Under the pieces are notes generated by a model. It saw only the letters and a list, made by a program, of their open reading frames with translations, did no database searches and was not told the origin of the DNA. Shown in pieces: positions 45,582-59,414 of a stretch of DNA of 64,000 nt (its first letter is position 1; each line of letters starts with the position of its first letter). The DNA comes from Saccharum officinarum (Eukaryota; Streptophyta; Magnoliopsida; Poales; Poaceae): assembly GCA_020631735.1 (NCBI GenBank), contig CM036201.1, forward strand, positions 70,231,471-70,295,470, given 5' to 3'. A program made the translations under genes and the position numbers.

Positions 45582-47311
45582 CTACTGCTGTGTCGACGGA
45601 GGGAGGCCGAAGAAGTCGAGCGTCTCCGGCGTGAGGTCGTCGAAGCGCACGCCCTGGTGCATCGACGACCCGAAGTGCACGTACTCCTCCTCGTCCAGGC
45701 CAAAGAACGGGGTCGGCGGCACCACCGCCAGTGGCTCCGGGCAGAAGGCATCGTCGTCGTCGGGTCGTCGAACACCAGCGGGTCGACGCCGGAGGCCGGG
45801 CTCCTGGCGTCGCCATCACCGTCGCCGAACGAGAGCAGACGAGTGGCCGCCGTCGGGGTGGCGCTGGACGAATCGAACTCTGATGCGCTGTCGTAGTGCG
45901 TGGGGAGCGCGATGGCGAGAGGCACTGTTCGTGCGCGTGGTGGCTCCTGGTCGTCGTCCCGCCTGCTGCTGCTCTGGCTGCCTGTGCGGAGTAGCGGCTT
46001 CGTCTCCTCGAAGGGGATGTCCTGGCACCGGCTCTGACAGAGAAGCTGCAACTGCAATGCGCAAGGTTTCAGACTTTCAGTTGTCAGATGTGTCATAGTC
46101 AAGACTTGAGAAACATAAACACAACATTTTTAGAAAATGGTACAGTACTAGATGGTGATCAAAGGAAACATGAACATAATATTATTTTTCAGAAAATCAT
46201 ATCAGAAAAGCCAATGGTTCCTTCGCAAAAAAAAAAGCCAATGGTTTGAGTCACAAATGCAGTGCTGCAAAACCAATCAAATACTGCAGCGTATTTCTGC
46301 AACTCCACTTCAGAACGATCAGATTTCAGAGGGACAAAGGAAACATGCAACGCGCAAGGTTTAAGACTTTCGGTTGTCAGATGTGACATGGTCAAGACTT
46401 GAGAAACATGAACATAACATTTTTCAGAAAATGATACTGGAATAAATATGTGTGAAAGACAACTGCTTGTTGGCTACAGTAGTTCTAGTTCAGAAGAAGC
46501 CATTTGTTTCAGAAATGCAATGCTGCAAAATCAATCAGACACCTACAAGTCTGCTACTCCACTTCAGAACAATCAGAATTCAGAGAGACAAACAGATAAT
46601 GCAATGCAGGCAGTAACCACTTAGTCACCTTCTGAGCGGGCGAGTCACGGGCGTGCGAGGACGAAGCACCGCCGCAGCTCTGCCTGCCGCTGCCCCTGCC
46701 GGGCCTCCGGCGGGGCGCCGGCGCGCGCAGGAGCCTGGCCAGCCGCTTCTGCCGCGTGCTCCAGAAGTTCTTGACGTCGTTGTCCGTGCGGCCGGACAGG
46801 TACGTGGCGATCCTTGCCCACTTGTTGCCGAACTGCGCCTGCAGGTCGATCACCACGCGCTCTTCCTCCGCCGAGAACTTGCAGCCCCTTCACACAGGAA
46901 ACGGCATTAATTCTTCATCAGTGTTGGGTATCTGAACAGCAGTTCTTCACCGTCGTCCATGCAGAACCGTCAACAGGGCAATGCGCGAGGAAGAAGAAGA
47001 AGAACGAAGAAGAGCGAGCGGCGTAACCAACAGGCTTCCCGGGGCGGAAAGAAAAGAGAGGAAGAAGGAAGCAAAGGAGGAGCAGGTTGAGCGTGCGTGC
47101 ATTACTTCTTGATGTCCGGGCGGAGCTTGTTGACCCAGCGGAGGCGGCACGACTTGCCGGTGCGCGGGAGGAGGCTTTTGGATCGAATGGAGCTCCACTC
47201 CCGGGGCCCGTTCTCCCGGACGTGCCGCCGCAGCACCTCGTCCTCCTCCGCCGTCCACGGGCCCTTCCTCACCCACGCCGATAACTCACGACCACCGCCG
47301 CCGGGCTTCAT
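45582..47311 (-). CDS. DUO1-like: DUO1-type R2R3 MYB, mirror copy with frameshift in exon 3
   Basis: Exons 47311-47106, 46887-46629 and 46051-45582. R2 and R3 are identical to the left copy. Exon 2 has one substitution (DSPAQK here, DSPAEK on the left). In exon 3 a CCCC run of the left copy is CCC (near 45765), so the acidic tail after FDDP shifts frame. The left frame is the plausible one because it ends in the acidic activation-type tail. Confidence 0.8.
47177..47197 (-). promoter_or_regulatory. miR159 target site, mirror copy
   Basis: Identical to 16057-16077 in reverse complement. Confidence 0.7.
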
Positions 47312-47773
47312 CGTCCTCGCTCGCTGCCGCCGCCGGCCAGGGGGTTCGATCTCTCTCTCCTAGTCTCCCTGCCTTGCCCTGTTGCCCACCAGTGCCCTTC
47401 GGCCGGTGCCCACGAAGACGAACGCCCACGCTTCCGACAATATAGGGAGTAGTGGGAAATGATCTCGTGTAGGACAGTAGGAGTACGTGGCTTCGTGGGC
47501 CCGGAGGCCGCCTGTCTTCATAGCAGCCGTCGGATTTCGATCAGAGCGTTGATTTGAACTCGCGAATGCCGCCGGTTCCACTCTTCTCTGCCCGTGTGCA
47601 GCACCCTCGGGACACTGTAACCGCTCCTAGTCCTAGTCCACGCCCCGGTCACGCTCCATTTTCAAACGCCAATACGCAATTCAGTTGGAAGAAATTCAGG
47701 GGAAAATTTCCCTTACATATCGGAAGAACAATATTGTTTCAGCATTGCTTTAAAACTGATTTAAATAAAAGGT

Positions 47774-48814
47774 AATGCGGAAGCATACATCCGGCCGCCC
47801 GTACATTTCTCTTGGTGGGCCTCGACGCCCACATAAACGGCCCACATTCTCACCCAGCTAGCCAGCTCGAGTTGCAAAAAAAAAAAACTCTTTGCTCTAC
47901 TGTCTCCGTTCTCGAACCCATCTACCGCAACTGCGCCGCCGCGCCCGCACCGCGACCGTGCTCCCTTGCGCTTGCACAGCCGCTGTCGCCTCACCACGCG
48001 AGGTCGCACTAGCCCAACCACCGCTGTCACCTCCATTGCGGGTGCCGCTCACCGGGGCAGCGTCGCCGCCCGCCCACTGCCATCCTCCTTCTCCACCGTG
48101 ACCGCACAACACGATCCTGTGTGTAGTGCTCCGTTCGCCTGCTGACTAGGTTTTGCTGAAAAGTGCATGTTGCAAGCGTATATTTAAAGTGTTTCACATG
48201 TTTCAGAGATATGTTACAAGTGTTTCTTATGGATGTTGCAGAAGTAGATTGTGATGTTACATATGTTGCAAGCGTTTGTTCCAAATGTTTCATCTGTTTT
48301 TTTAGAAGTACGTTGCATGTGTGTTTATTTTGATGTTGCATATGTTTCACATATATATTGCAAGTGTTTTACCTGGATGTTGCATATGTTTTGCAATGGC
48401 TTTTCAAGTGTTTTCAATTTTTTTTTCAACTGTTTCAGATGCATATTTCAAGTGTTTGTTTGTCTTAAACATATGATACAAATGTTTCAACTGGATGTTT
48501 CAAAAGTAGACCGGGTATTACACATGTTGCAATGGTGCCGATGGCTGGCAGACAACCACAAGGCTTCGGCTCCTACTTAGCGCCTTCCTCACGCGGCGCG
48601 CCTCGCCCTCTCTTCTCCTCTCCCTCCCCTCCCTTTCCTTTTCTTTCCTTCATCTTGTTGTAGTAGTTCAAGCTTGGCGGGAAAACGGAGGGGCGCATAT
48701 GGCCCCGCGTATGGGCAGGGCGAGTCATCTAGACAGAACAGATTCCTAGCGGGCGGGGTGCACTGCACGGAACAAGAACGAGAAACGGAGTGGCCGGGCG
48801 CCAGCACTTTCCTT
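47774..48814. mobile_element. putative DNA element with degenerate array, mirror of 14440-15480
   Basis: The array of TGTTGCAAGTGTTT-type units lies at about 48165-48520. Confidence 0.4.
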
Positions 48815-48927
48815 AAATAAAAAGTCAATTATACACCAAACCGTGTCACGCTAATGTCATACAGTAGCACCGGCCAGCGCCAGTGCAATACAAAAAAACG
48901 TTACGCGTCATCGGTAGGCGTAAACTA

Positions 48928-49962
48928 CTACTCGTGATCGCAGCGGACGAGGCGTCCGCCTTTGCTGCAGAGCCCCTGCTCGTCGGCGGTGGCCTCCACG
49001 ACCTTGCCGTAGCTGTACCGCAGCGGCATCCTTCCCAGCAGGCGGTGGAACTCGGTGATGCAGCGCCCTCTCTTCTCCCAGTGGCCCAGCCCGCCCGTGG
49101 CGCTGAGCCCCACGTCCCTGACCCCGCCTCGCCTCTCGCCGCCACCGCCGGCGTCGTTCCTGGGGTCGCCCCAGTCCCGGACGCCGCCGGCCTCCACGAG
49201 CACGGGCCCGGCGCCGGACGCCTCGGCGGCGACGAAGTTCATCAGGATGTCCTCGCAGTTGCGCTCCCGGTCCACCACGGCGCGCGCGGCCGCCATCTCC
49301 GGCGAGCACGAGTACGCGTGCAGGAGGTCGGCGTCGAGGAGCATCAGCTTGGTCAGCACCATGGAGTACCGCCCCGGCTGCGCCGCCGTGTACGCCCACC
49401 TCCCGCGGGCCAGGTCCAGGTGGTGCGACCGCGGGAAGAAGCCGACCAGGGGCCCCGGCCGCTGGTGCTGGTGCTGCTGCCAGGTGGCGAAGGCGAAGGA
49501 CAGCGCCGCCGCGTCGGGGAGCACGTCGTCGTCGGCCACGGCCACGGCGACGGTGCGCACGTCGGAGGGCCGCGGGAGGAAGCGCGAGTTGAGGGACGCC
49601 GAGGCGGCGCGGCGGACCGCGACGCGGGGCGGGAACCCGATCCCGCCGCGGCCACGGAGGAGGAGGCGGTCCGGCGTGGAGGGGTTGCACCAGAGCACGA
49701 CCACCGCGAGGACCAGCGGGTGCGCGGCGTAGGCACCCGCGATGGCGCGGAGCAGAGGGAGGCGACGCTCCGAGTAGCCCGTGAGGATCACCGTGAGGCG
49801 GTCCGCACGGAGCGAGGACGCGTCTGTGCGGTTCGCCGCGGCGCAGGCGGCGTACTCCTCGTCCTCGCTGCTGGCGGCGACGGATACGCCGGGAAGCTCC
49901 ACAACGAGGAGGAGGAGGAGGAGGAGGAGGAGGAGGAGGAGGTGGTACGAGCGCGGCGGCAT
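48928..49962 (-). CDS. GT64-family glycosyltransferase, mirror copy
   Basis: The same 344 residues as 13291-14325, including the poly-Leu anchor, AVADDDVLPD and ERNCEDILMNF. No frame difference between arms, despite the high GC content and the CTC repeat. Confidence 0.88.
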   Translation of the reverse strand: MPPRSYHLLLLLLLLLLLLVVELPGVSVAASSEDEEYAACAAANRTDASSLRADRLTVILTGYSERRLPLLRAIAGAYAAHPLVLAVVVLWCNPSTPDRLLLRGRGGIGFPPRVAVRRAASASLNSRFLPRPSDVRTVAVAVADDDVLPDAAALSFAFATWQQHQHQRPGPLVGFFPRSHHLDLARGRWAYTAAQPGRYSMVLTKLMLLDADLLHAYSCSPEMAAARAVVDRERNCEDILMNFVAAEASGAGPVLVEAGGVRDWGDPRNDAGGGGERRGGVRDVGLSATGGLGHWEKRGRCITEFHRLLGRMPLRYSYGKVVEATADEQGLCSKGGRLVRCDHE

Positions 49963-50908
49963 GGTCGTTGGACGCTGGACGGCGACGCGGCGGCGAGATC
50001 CGCGGGAAGCTTGGGTCTGTTGCTTGTTGACTCTCCAAGTGCCTCGCAGTCGCAGGACAAGTACCGGAGCCAAATCCTGTGTGGGCCCAGGGCCACGCTG
50101 AAGTTGATCCGTTGACTGTGCCTATCCGAGGTGGATTCTCAAACTTGAATTTGAAACAGTACACTTTCAAAGCTATTTTAAATTTTGACCCCTTCCAAAC
50201 TTTTTTTTGAAACCCTTTTAAGCTATATTTTTGAGAAATCATTTAAAACAACTCTTCTAAAATCTCTTTAAATTTTATTTTTAAACGGTCATTTTAAAAC
50301 TATACTGAAGCCAAATTTAGAGCCAAGACAACTATTTTGGCCCCTTTGTTTTTTATACCAAAATTTTCAAATGTAGTTTGGAAACTCATTAGAAATTATT
50401 ACAAACATGATGCTCAAAATAGATTTTGCAAACTGAAAGGAGACTTTATTTTAAGAAAGGTTTCGGAACTTTATTCTTTTGAAAGAAATCGATTCATGGC
50501 TTAATTGATTTCTGTAATTTGTTTTTCACATAATAAGAATTATGCAACCAACATGAATGCAACAAAAACACTTTCATGACTTGTAATTAATTGATTTGAA
50601 AATAGTATATTTTCCTTTACTAAAAATTCAAATTACTAACTAATCGTTGGCAAAATTTAGAAAATTGTTAGTTTAATTGTGCTCTCTAAACACATCACAA
50701 AATCCTAATGCCCTCTAAACGCAGCTGCAACTATTGGCGCTGATGCTACAGTAGTTCCTGAAGGGAAACTGCAGCCGCGGCCGTAGCAATCAGTACCGAA
50801 CACGTCCTCAGTCACATCTTCCAATTTTTCACATAGTCGGCCAAACTCAGGCATTCGTTTGATACATTGGTAGAAAGAGCAAGCGGTGCATACCAACAGA
50901 GACACATA

Positions 50909-51170
50909 CTCCCTCCGTATCGGATTTAGAAGTCGTTTTGGATAAGGTTTAGGTCAAACATTAGGAATATAAATCATCAATAACTTTTAAGTGGTTGAGT
51001 TTACAAATGTAAAAATTATATGAATAGATTTGTCTTGAAAAATACTTTTATAAAAGTATACATATATCACTTTTTTCATAAATATTTTTTTATAAAAACA
51101 AGAGGTCAAAGTTGTGTTTTGGAGACCGTGTCGCTGTCCTAAACGACTTCTAAATTCGATACGGAGGGAG
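50909..51170. mobile_element. Stowaway MITE, mirror of 12082-12344
   Basis: CTCCCTCCGT...ACGGAGGGAG with TA on both sides; one base shorter than the left copy. Confidence 0.92.
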
Positions 51171-52125
51171 TATATGTCAACCCAAGAGTCATGTACTGCT
51201 TTCAATTATCTGAGGTCAACAGAAAAATAAAATTATTAATTATGTTATGACTTTTGTTCAACTACAGAAATTGGAATTGTAAGTGTTGCAATACAGAACT
51301 AATTGGAGATTTAGGATTTTATTATACCATTCTAAAAATAGTAAGGGAGTGGCTTCTCCGCACATTGAAGTTAGTCTCCTCTTGTCGATGTGGGCAACTG
51401 ATTGATAACACGTCATTCATTGATTGGATTCTGCTGCTGACTGGGTTGGAAGACTTGACATGGTTGACTTCCACTAAGAGGAGATCATGACCGCTGATCA
51501 AGCCACGAATGGCCCAGAAGAGCAGCTACTCAATCACCAAGGTGGTAATGATGGCGACATTCTTCATGACCGCCACGACAGAGCTCGCCCGAGACATCGC
51601 TCCGGTGGCCTTGAAACTCCGGCGAGCGGCAGAGGAGTCAGGGTGGCACAATGAACTTGCCGGTAGAGATCTGGACGGAGGAGAGGAGACGATGGCGGCT
51701 GGCTGCAGTGAGGGGCGGATGGTGGCAACATGGGCTGCAGAGAGAACCCAAGAAGCAGATTAGTAGCCACGCATGGTAATATACTGTGATGTCAATAGAG
51801 TGAGGAGAATGGCAGGTGACCTGTGTAGGGAGATCAGAGCAGCAACTCAAAGTTCCGGCAATGGTGGGCGGCGCGGCGGTGATTCGGGGCACTAGAGAAG
51901 CGAGATGATGCAATGAGGAAGGGGGATTGTGGTGTGCGCATGCGTGCGATGATTCGGGCAATGTTTTATATAAGAAGACATACTACTACATAAAATCTTT
52001 TACAAGGTTTTTGGAAATGGCCTCGGAGGCGGTTGGACTAATGCCTGCTAAATGCGCCTGAGATGCACGTTCACTTCCAGCCAAAACGAGGTTCTGCATG
52101 GGACAATCAAATGTGCTTACACTTA

Positions 52126-52356
52126 GGGTGTGTTTAGTTTGCGAAATTTTTTGACTTTGGCTATTGTAGCACTTTCGTTTGTATTTGTCAATTAGTGTCC
52201 AATCATGGACTAATTAGGCTCAAAAGATTCATCTCGTGGTTTTCTACCAAACTGTGTAAATTAGTTTTTTTTCGTCTATATTTAATACTTCATGTATATG
52301 TCCAAACATTTGATGTGACGGGGAATCTTGAAAATTTTTTGGAACTAAACATGGCC
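52126..52356. mobile_element. Tourist-like MITE, mirror of 10897-11126
   Basis: GGGTGTGTTTAGTT...AACTAAACATGGCC, flanked by TTA on both sides. Confidence 0.85.
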
Positions 52357-52831
52357 TTAGCCATTTTATACCACGAAAGAAATATGAGTAAATTATCATT
52401 TCTCACCACGCTAGCAACAAGTGTTGTTGACTTGGCGTTACCCAATAACTCACGAGCAGAACTTTCGATAGTCTGGAAGAATCATTTATCAAATCATAAG
52501 TGATGGAATGGAATTAGGCAGCGGGCAGAGGCTATTTTGCATGAATCTATTAAGCCTTTTTCTTTTCTACATGCAACCAAGCAGTAGGAAAACCAGTTTA
52601 AGTATTTGGTGTGATCTGGAGCTGCTTTCATTCCAGTATGTCTCTCCTGTCCTCCTTTGAGCTCGTACAAGAACACAAAGTACACTGAGATGATAATAAT
52701 CACCAATTATATATCAAACAAACTACTAACAGTACCCACCTTCACACACATAAATGAGTTTTTTCAGGTGGTCCGACCTTTGTAAGTTTTTTCTACATAT
52801 GTTCCCTTATGTACAAATAAACAATATATGA

Positions 52832-53862
52832 GAGCACCAACAGTGTTGCAGAAAAGCGATGCCTGTGAAGGGGAGAGAGTATCGAAGCATCGTTTCTCAT
52901 CAACACTGCAGGACCGATGCTTCATTTTCAAAATCAAGCATCGAGGACTATACAGGCATCGGTGTCCACTCTTCCAATCCAATAAAATAATATTTCTTTT
53001 CAAAATGGCCGTTGGCCAACGGTAAAAACGACACTTTCAAGACCGTTGCTCAAACTGTGTTACTGCTATATATACATGCATATATGGCTGTTTTCATACA
53101 TCAGCAATTGAGAAAATATACTAATCAGAAACCAGGTATTGCCATGGATAGCTCTTCCTCAGCAAGTTTCGCAGACATTCTCAACTCCTCAAACATCAAT
53201 TCAGATCCAAAGTTTCATAAAAAAAAATCAGATCCACAAGATACAAACACACAACATCACCTCAATTTTCTTCCATAGCATTATGCCATGAACTATCCCC
53301 CCACCACCACATTTTCCTCCAAATTTTCATGGTCATTAACTACACAACCCATTTACAGATCCCTCAAGCTACCAGAACCTTTATTCCAAGATCCTGATCC
53401 GTCACACCATACCATGGAGGGCCATACCAAGGCAATATTGCGCCGTACCTGCAAGGAGTGCTTCGCGAGCTGATGAAAGCAGTCCAATCGCTTCGGCCTC
53501 TCCAGTTTTAGGACAACAAGCGCCGTAGCATGCTCCTGCCAATGGCACTGAAGAGTGGAGTGAAAATAGCGCATATGAGGCTGAAAAGAAAGGGGGTCGT
53601 ATAATTTGGAAAAAGGAGGATGACATGCGACTGGTAAGTGCTTGGTTAAAAAACGTGAAAAAGATAAGTTGTATGCAGAACATCAGGAAGGAGCACGAAA
53701 AGATGTTGAGCGTGCATTTGGAGTTTTGCAAGCTTATGTACCCAGCAACTCCGTGGCATATGAGATCACTTGCTGACATCATGTATGCACGTATCATACT
53801 GCATAACATGATTGTTGAGGGTGAAAGAGACACGTACAAAGAGGAAATGGTACGCCTAGCGC
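52832..53862 (+). pseudogene. PIF/Harbinger remnant, mirror of 9391-10420
   Basis: Plus-strand reading: GAGCACCAACAGTGTTG terminus at 52832, ORF1 start MDSSSSASF at 53144, Myb-like end near 53635-53650, and the transposase block DVERAFGVLQAYV near 53695-53735. The frame then shifts to ARIILHNMIVEGERD up to about 53830. Confidence 0.75.
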
Positions 53863-54893
53863 TCAGACGTTCAGACGCGACTCTGACACCTATGTCGCTA
53901 ATGCGTCCACATCCCGCCCATGCCCCACGTCCCGCGTCCCGCCCCAGCACCCGCGCCCGCGTCCGTCGCAAGGACCCGTGCCCACCCCGCGCCCCGCACG
54001 GGGAAACCCATGTGGGTTGACCCACGGCTGCACCTCAGCAGCAGCGATAGCCACCGGCCGCGCCGTGCAACACTCCGATCTACTTTTGCAACATTCAGTT
54101 GAAACCTTTGCAACATACGTCTAAAACAGATGAAACATTTGGAACATACAGTTGAAACACCATTGCAACATGTGCAACATCCCGATCTACTTTTAAAACA
54201 TCCAGATGCAATACTTGCAATATACAAAAGAAGACATATAAAACACTTGAGACATGCATATGAAACACTTGCAATATGTGTGTACAAAAAACAGATGAAA
54301 CAATAGGGATAAACACTTGCAACATACATGTACAACCATTCAACATATGCAAACATCCTGATTTACTTTTTAAATATCCGCCTGAAACAATTAAAACATA
54401 CATCTGAAACAACTGAAATACTTGAAACATGGGCTTGCAACATGTCTGAAAAGTATCCAGAAACACTTGAAATACAGCATCGCCGCGCAGCCATGACCTA
54501 CCTGGTGGGCAACTACGGTGGCGCAGGCTCACTGGATGGTGCGCACTCGCACACCCGCCGTGTTCGCCGTCGGATGAGGGAGAGGAGACGCTACCGGATC
54601 TAGGGAGGGCACCGCCGGCTAGGATACGGGAGGGTCAACGCCTCGTTTGGATCTCGCCGGGGTGGAGGGAGGGCCACCGGAATAGCGGGCGTTGGGCGCT
54701 CCTAGTGGGTGAGGACGCCGAGGTGGGGAAAGGGCACCGCCGGGGTGGGGTAGCGCGCTGCCGCCGGCCAGAGAGGCAGCCATGGCCGCGCGTCGAGGTA
54801 GGCGCGGGGCGCGAGCGCGGAAGGGAGGAGGAAGCGAGGGAATGGGTGCGGCAGTGAGCGAGTGAGGCGTCCGTCCGTTCCAGACGTCTTAAT
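53863..54893. mobile_element. putative DNA element with degenerate array, mirror of 8360-9390
   Basis: Array at about 54070-54470 flanked by GC-rich ends. Same uncertainty as the left copy. Confidence 0.4.
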
Positions 54894-54965
54894 TGGAGCA
54901 TCATTGAGGAGGAAAGCGAGTTGTTGGGTGAGGTGGGTCCCATTTTTTTACGGGGCATCACCGGG

Positions 54966-56846
54966 TGAAAGTCCTATATTTGGTGTTGGTAATTAGTGAC
55001 AATGTCTATGTACTAATCCTATGCCTAAGTTGTATGTAGCATATGAGGATTAGTACATTCTAAGGTTGGTGGCAAGATGGACATGATGATCATGATGGCC
55101 ACACTTGGATTTGGACGCAACCCTACTTGATCAAGGCAAAGGTATATGCTTAAGGGTTGTGTTTTTAGTAACCAAGACACCTAGTGGGTGTGGTTACATT
55201 ATAGGATAGATAACCATACTATAAAGAGAAAATGACGCGGCTATTGAACTCCTAAGTGCCTCTAGGTGTGCATTTCATAATCATATGCATTTGGATAGAA
55301 CTAATATCGTCTCGAAAAATAATTGTGAAAATGCTAACACACTCACACATGACGAGATCACTTGGTGGTGTTAGCACATTTGCGAAGGCGGTGGAGTTTG
55401 AGCGGTAGAGAGGGTTTGAAGTCCTCTCTCCCTCCCGCCGAGCTTGCGAGGCGGGATTCATGTGTTTTCGAGGAGTTGAAACGACTTTTTTTCACTATGC
55501 CAGAAGTCGGAAAACAAACGGAGGCGAACGGAGGTCACAGAGGTGACTGGACGCTGGACCGGACACAGTCTCTATTTGACCGGACGCGTCCGACCAGCGT
55601 TCCGTGTCTGCGCGTGTTTCAGTTTGTTGATCGGACGCGCAGCGCGTCCGGTCACAGTCGACCGGACGCGTCCGGTCGTTCAGGGAGCTTATTGGACTCC
55701 AACCGGACGCTAGCACTGTGGCGTCCGGTTAGTTCTGCAGCGCGTCCGGTCGTTGTTTCGTTGTGCGCTGCTCAGGCTTGACCAACGCGTCCGGTTCGTT
55801 ACGGGACCAGCGCGTCCGGTCAAGCTTCGCGCTTCCGGTCGTTGCGTGGAGCGCGTCCGGTCGGTGGTTCGCAAGCGTAGCCGTTGTGCGATCGGCGCGT
55901 CCGGTCAGTTTGACCAGCGCGTCCGGTCAGCGCGACTTCGGTTGTTTCAAGTTTCTAATGGCTATATTCGAAGGGGTACGTCTATAAATACTCGTTGGCC
56001 TGCTCAAGGCTCTCTCTCTTGAACATTTGACATACTTGTGAGCACTTTGAGCTAAGCAACTCCCCTCCCACTCATCGCTCTTGCTTCTTTGCATATTCGA
56101 AGTGAGATTGAGTGATCCAAGTACATTTGTATTGTGAGATTGCATCTAGTTGGCACTTGGTGGTTGATTTGCTACGGGATTCTTGTTTTTCTTGGTGGTT
56201 GCCGCTTGGAGGCGTTGGCAAGAGTTGGTGATTGTTCTTGGCCACCTCCGGTGATTGTGAGGGGTTTGTGCCTACCTCGGCGGAGCGCCAAAGGCAACGT
56301 TAGTAAATTGCTTGTGTCATTTGCAACCTTTTGCCATTTGATAGGTTCTTATGGCGCCTTTTGAGAGGCTCGGTGTGAGACCGATTAGCCACCGAACCAC
56401 GTGGTGAAGAGGGACACAACGGGGACTAGCGTGCCGGCAAGCACGTGAACCTCGGGATAAATCTTCGTGTCATTACTTTCATATTGTGATTGATTGATCC
56501 CGGTGTTCGGTTGTCTTGGTATTCATTGTTGATCATATTGGTTGGCTCAATACTTCGCTCCTCGGTGAAACTCTCCTAACTCAACTCCGCATTACCTTCT
56601 TAGTTATCTTTGCTAGAGTAGCTCTTTTGTGTAGCTTGCTAGTTGTAGTTGTAGTTTCCTTCTCGGTTTGACTTGTGCGGTTGAGTGCAAATACTAGAAT
56701 TGTGAATTGGATAGGTGGCTTGCAAACACCCGTAGTCTAAGCAAAACTCGCATCTCGCTATTTGTTATTTTGATAAACTTGTTTAGCTTGTCTTTGTATA
56801 AATTTTTAAAAGGCTATTCACCCCCTCTAGCCATCAAGACCTTTCA
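54966..56846 (+). mobile_element. solo LTR, mirror copy, TSD CCGGG
   Basis: TGAAAGTCC...GACCTTTCA flanked by CCGGG (54961-54965 and 56847-56851). The U3 array of GCGTCCGGTC lies at about 55550-55930 and the TATA box (TATAAATA) at 55983-55990. The length of 1881 bp is two bases shorter than the left copy. Confidence 0.88.
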
Positions 56847-56849
56847 CCG

Positions 56850-56944
56850 GGCCCTGTTCGTTTCGCTGAAAAACCAGGCTGAAAAGTACTGTTCGCTGAT
56901 TTGTTGCGAGAGAAAACACTGTACCATAGCTGATAAGTCAGGCC
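56850..56944. mobile_element. short MITE, mirror of 6305-6399
   Basis: GGCCCTGTTCGTTTCG...AAGTCAGGCC. Confidence 0.65.
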
Positions 56945-56979
56945 GGTAAGTTTAAGTGAACATGATACATTGCGATTTA

Positions 56980-57310
56980 GGAGGTGTTTGGATCCAGTGA
57001 CTAAATTTTAGGAGGTGTCACATGAGGGTGTCGCATGAGGTGTTTGGAAACTAATAAAAAAAATAAATTATAGAATCCGTCAGTAATCCGCGAGTATTAA
57101 GCCTAATTAATCCGTCATTAGCACATATTTACCGTAGCACAACATTGTCAAATCAGGTACTACTAAGACTTAAAAAATTTGTCTCATAAAATAGTCTCAA
57201 TCTGTAAATTTAGTTTCGTAATTAGTGTATATTTAATACTTTATGCATGTGTCAAACATCCGATATAACAGTGAATGAAGTTTAGAGGGGACCAAACACC
57301 AAACACCCCC
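56980..57310. mobile_element. Tourist-like MITE, mirror of 5939-6269
   Basis: GGAGGTGTTTGG...AAACACCCCC flanked by TTA (56977-56979 and 57311-57313). Confidence 0.75.
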
Positions 57311-57923
57311 TTAGAAGTGAGTTGAAGCATTGAGGTTTGCACAAGGATGTGAAAAGACATTTGAAGCCTCGACACACCGCGGGTGCTCTAATCAGTGCAC
57401 GGGTGCTAACATAGCTGTTTGTTGCTATGGTACTCTGGTCTCTATGGCAATGCTTTTGGAAACGTACGTATTGTCAGAAGCAGCGGCGCATAAAGTTCAA
57501 ATATGTGTATATGCTTCGTGCCACACGTTATTAACAACGTCTCTTATATTAGCATATTATTAGTACACCCTGATTTCCAGCAGATGCGAATATCAGTTGC
57601 TAGTTGCTACACAATATTTGTTAGTGGTCGGCAAAACGGATCCGTAAAGTCGGCAAAACACAATATTTGTTAGTGCAACTGATGATATTATCTCTATCCT
57701 ACTGTACGCTATCAGCCTTGAAGTTGACTCGTTGACCGTGCATGCGGGAGAACGTTGAACGTGTGGCAGCGGCGATCCGAGGTGGATTCGGGTGGGGCCA
57801 TGGCGTCAGAGAGCGTTACACTTCCTTCCACTCGCTGTCGCTGGTTTTGTTATCCACAAAAGTAGAAGGAGCGGTGGGGAGGCCGGGAGGGTGCCGCAGC
57901 CGCACAGGCACAGCTCCTGCGGG

Positions 57924-58509
57924 ATGGCGCAGTGGAGCAGCGTGGCCGCGAGGCCGGACCAGTGGATTGGGCCATGCCGCTGCAGCTCGCCGCTGCCACC
58001 GTTCCGGGCGGCGCTGCCGCGGCGCAGGCGTGCGGAGAGGAACGGCAGGATCGGCTGCGCCTCCGTCCCACGGGAACTCGGCACGGCCGCGGAGGCGGAG
58101 CTGCCGCCGGTGGTCGTCGAGGGCACCGAGGTTAGTGATCGATCTCAGCACCGTTCTTTCTAGATGCTGCTGGCGCTGCACGGGCATACGTAAGCTATGT
58201 GTCGTCGTCTCGTGAATTGTTCTAAGGAAGAAGCTGTAGCGTGCGAAGAGTGCAGCGGCTTGGGGTGGATGCTCTGCGACTTCTGCAAGGGGAAGAAGAA
58301 CAACGTCAAGTCGGAGGGCACACGGGTGTACCGCCGTTGCCCAACGTGCAAGGCGGTCAGTAACTCAGCTCTCTCGAGGTCGCTCGCATGCAGAATCTTT
58401 CTGAATTTTGATGAACATTCCCCGTCGCATGCATGCAGGCGGGCATCATCGTGTGCCCAAGATGCAGGGTGTACAAGTGCATCACCTTCCCGAGAGCAAT
58501 GAATCGTGA
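57924..58509 (+). CDS. DnaJ-type zinc-finger protein, mirror copy with frameshift in exon 3
   Basis: Exons 57924-58130, 58227-58355 and 58439-58509. Exons 1 and 2 are intact here (CEECSGLGWMLCDFCKGKKN...CPTCKA). In exon 3 a C run before GAGAGC has three Cs against four in the left copy, so the frame runs past the natural stop (TGA 58507-58509) to 58570. The fourth CXXC (CPRC) is still in frame. Confidence 0.75.
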
Positions 58510-59392
58510 GCGTGTCATGGTGGTCGCACTTGTGAGATGCAGATCATGTCTGCAGAAGAAATCCGTGTGAATTATTATTAGTATATTCTGACCATGTTTA
58601 AAGGACAATTGTTATCTTCTGATTATATTCACATGAGAACGTCTGTGTACCTTTCAATTTTAATTTCACATAGATGCTTCCTCTTCTTATAGATTGGTTC
58701 TAACAAGACCACAAGGTTTACACATGCATCCGTGTACTCTTTTTTTCTATCTTTTTGTTTTTGGGAAACACCAATGGGGGGAGCTTCCAATCTAAATGAT
58801 TTGTCATTGATCCCGGCTAGCCGGTGATGGATCATACGGAACACCAAAATGAAGTTAGGAGGGCCAGTAATGCATTGCTAACATATTACACCAAATGTTG
58901 ACCATAGGTCCATAGCACGTTGCTCTAGTCAACTCAGCAGGCCTGTAGCACTCACGCCATGCTTGTTCAGTTGTTTGCATAGTTTCTAGCAGCAGAGCAA
59001 AAACATGGTCGAGAGTAGCCCTGTTAATAGATTTATACACCCACCATTTAACCAACACAATCCATATCAATTTAAGGACATGTTTAGTGGGGCTCCTGCA
59101 TTGGTTTCATGTGTGACTCTTTCACCAGAGCACAAGGAGCGAAGCCACACCAAACGCCCAATCTACCTCACTCCATAATTTTAATGTTTCAACTCAACCC
59201 AACTAAACAATTAGTACAATAACCCATGGGTTTGTATAAAATTTATATGTAAGTTCAAATAAAATATATGGATTTCAAATCAAAGCCAGAGCCTAGATTT
59301 GAAATCTCATGTTTATACCTTAAGAATTTCTCAAAAATGAATAAAATTTATTGGGATGGTTCAAAATTGATTAAAACACCCCTCTCTGGACT

Positions 59393-59414
59393 AGAGAGAG
59401 AGAGAGAGAGAGAG
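59393..59414. repeat. (AG)n microsatellite, mirror of 3837-3858
   Basis: 11 units, the same count as the left copy. Confidence 0.9.
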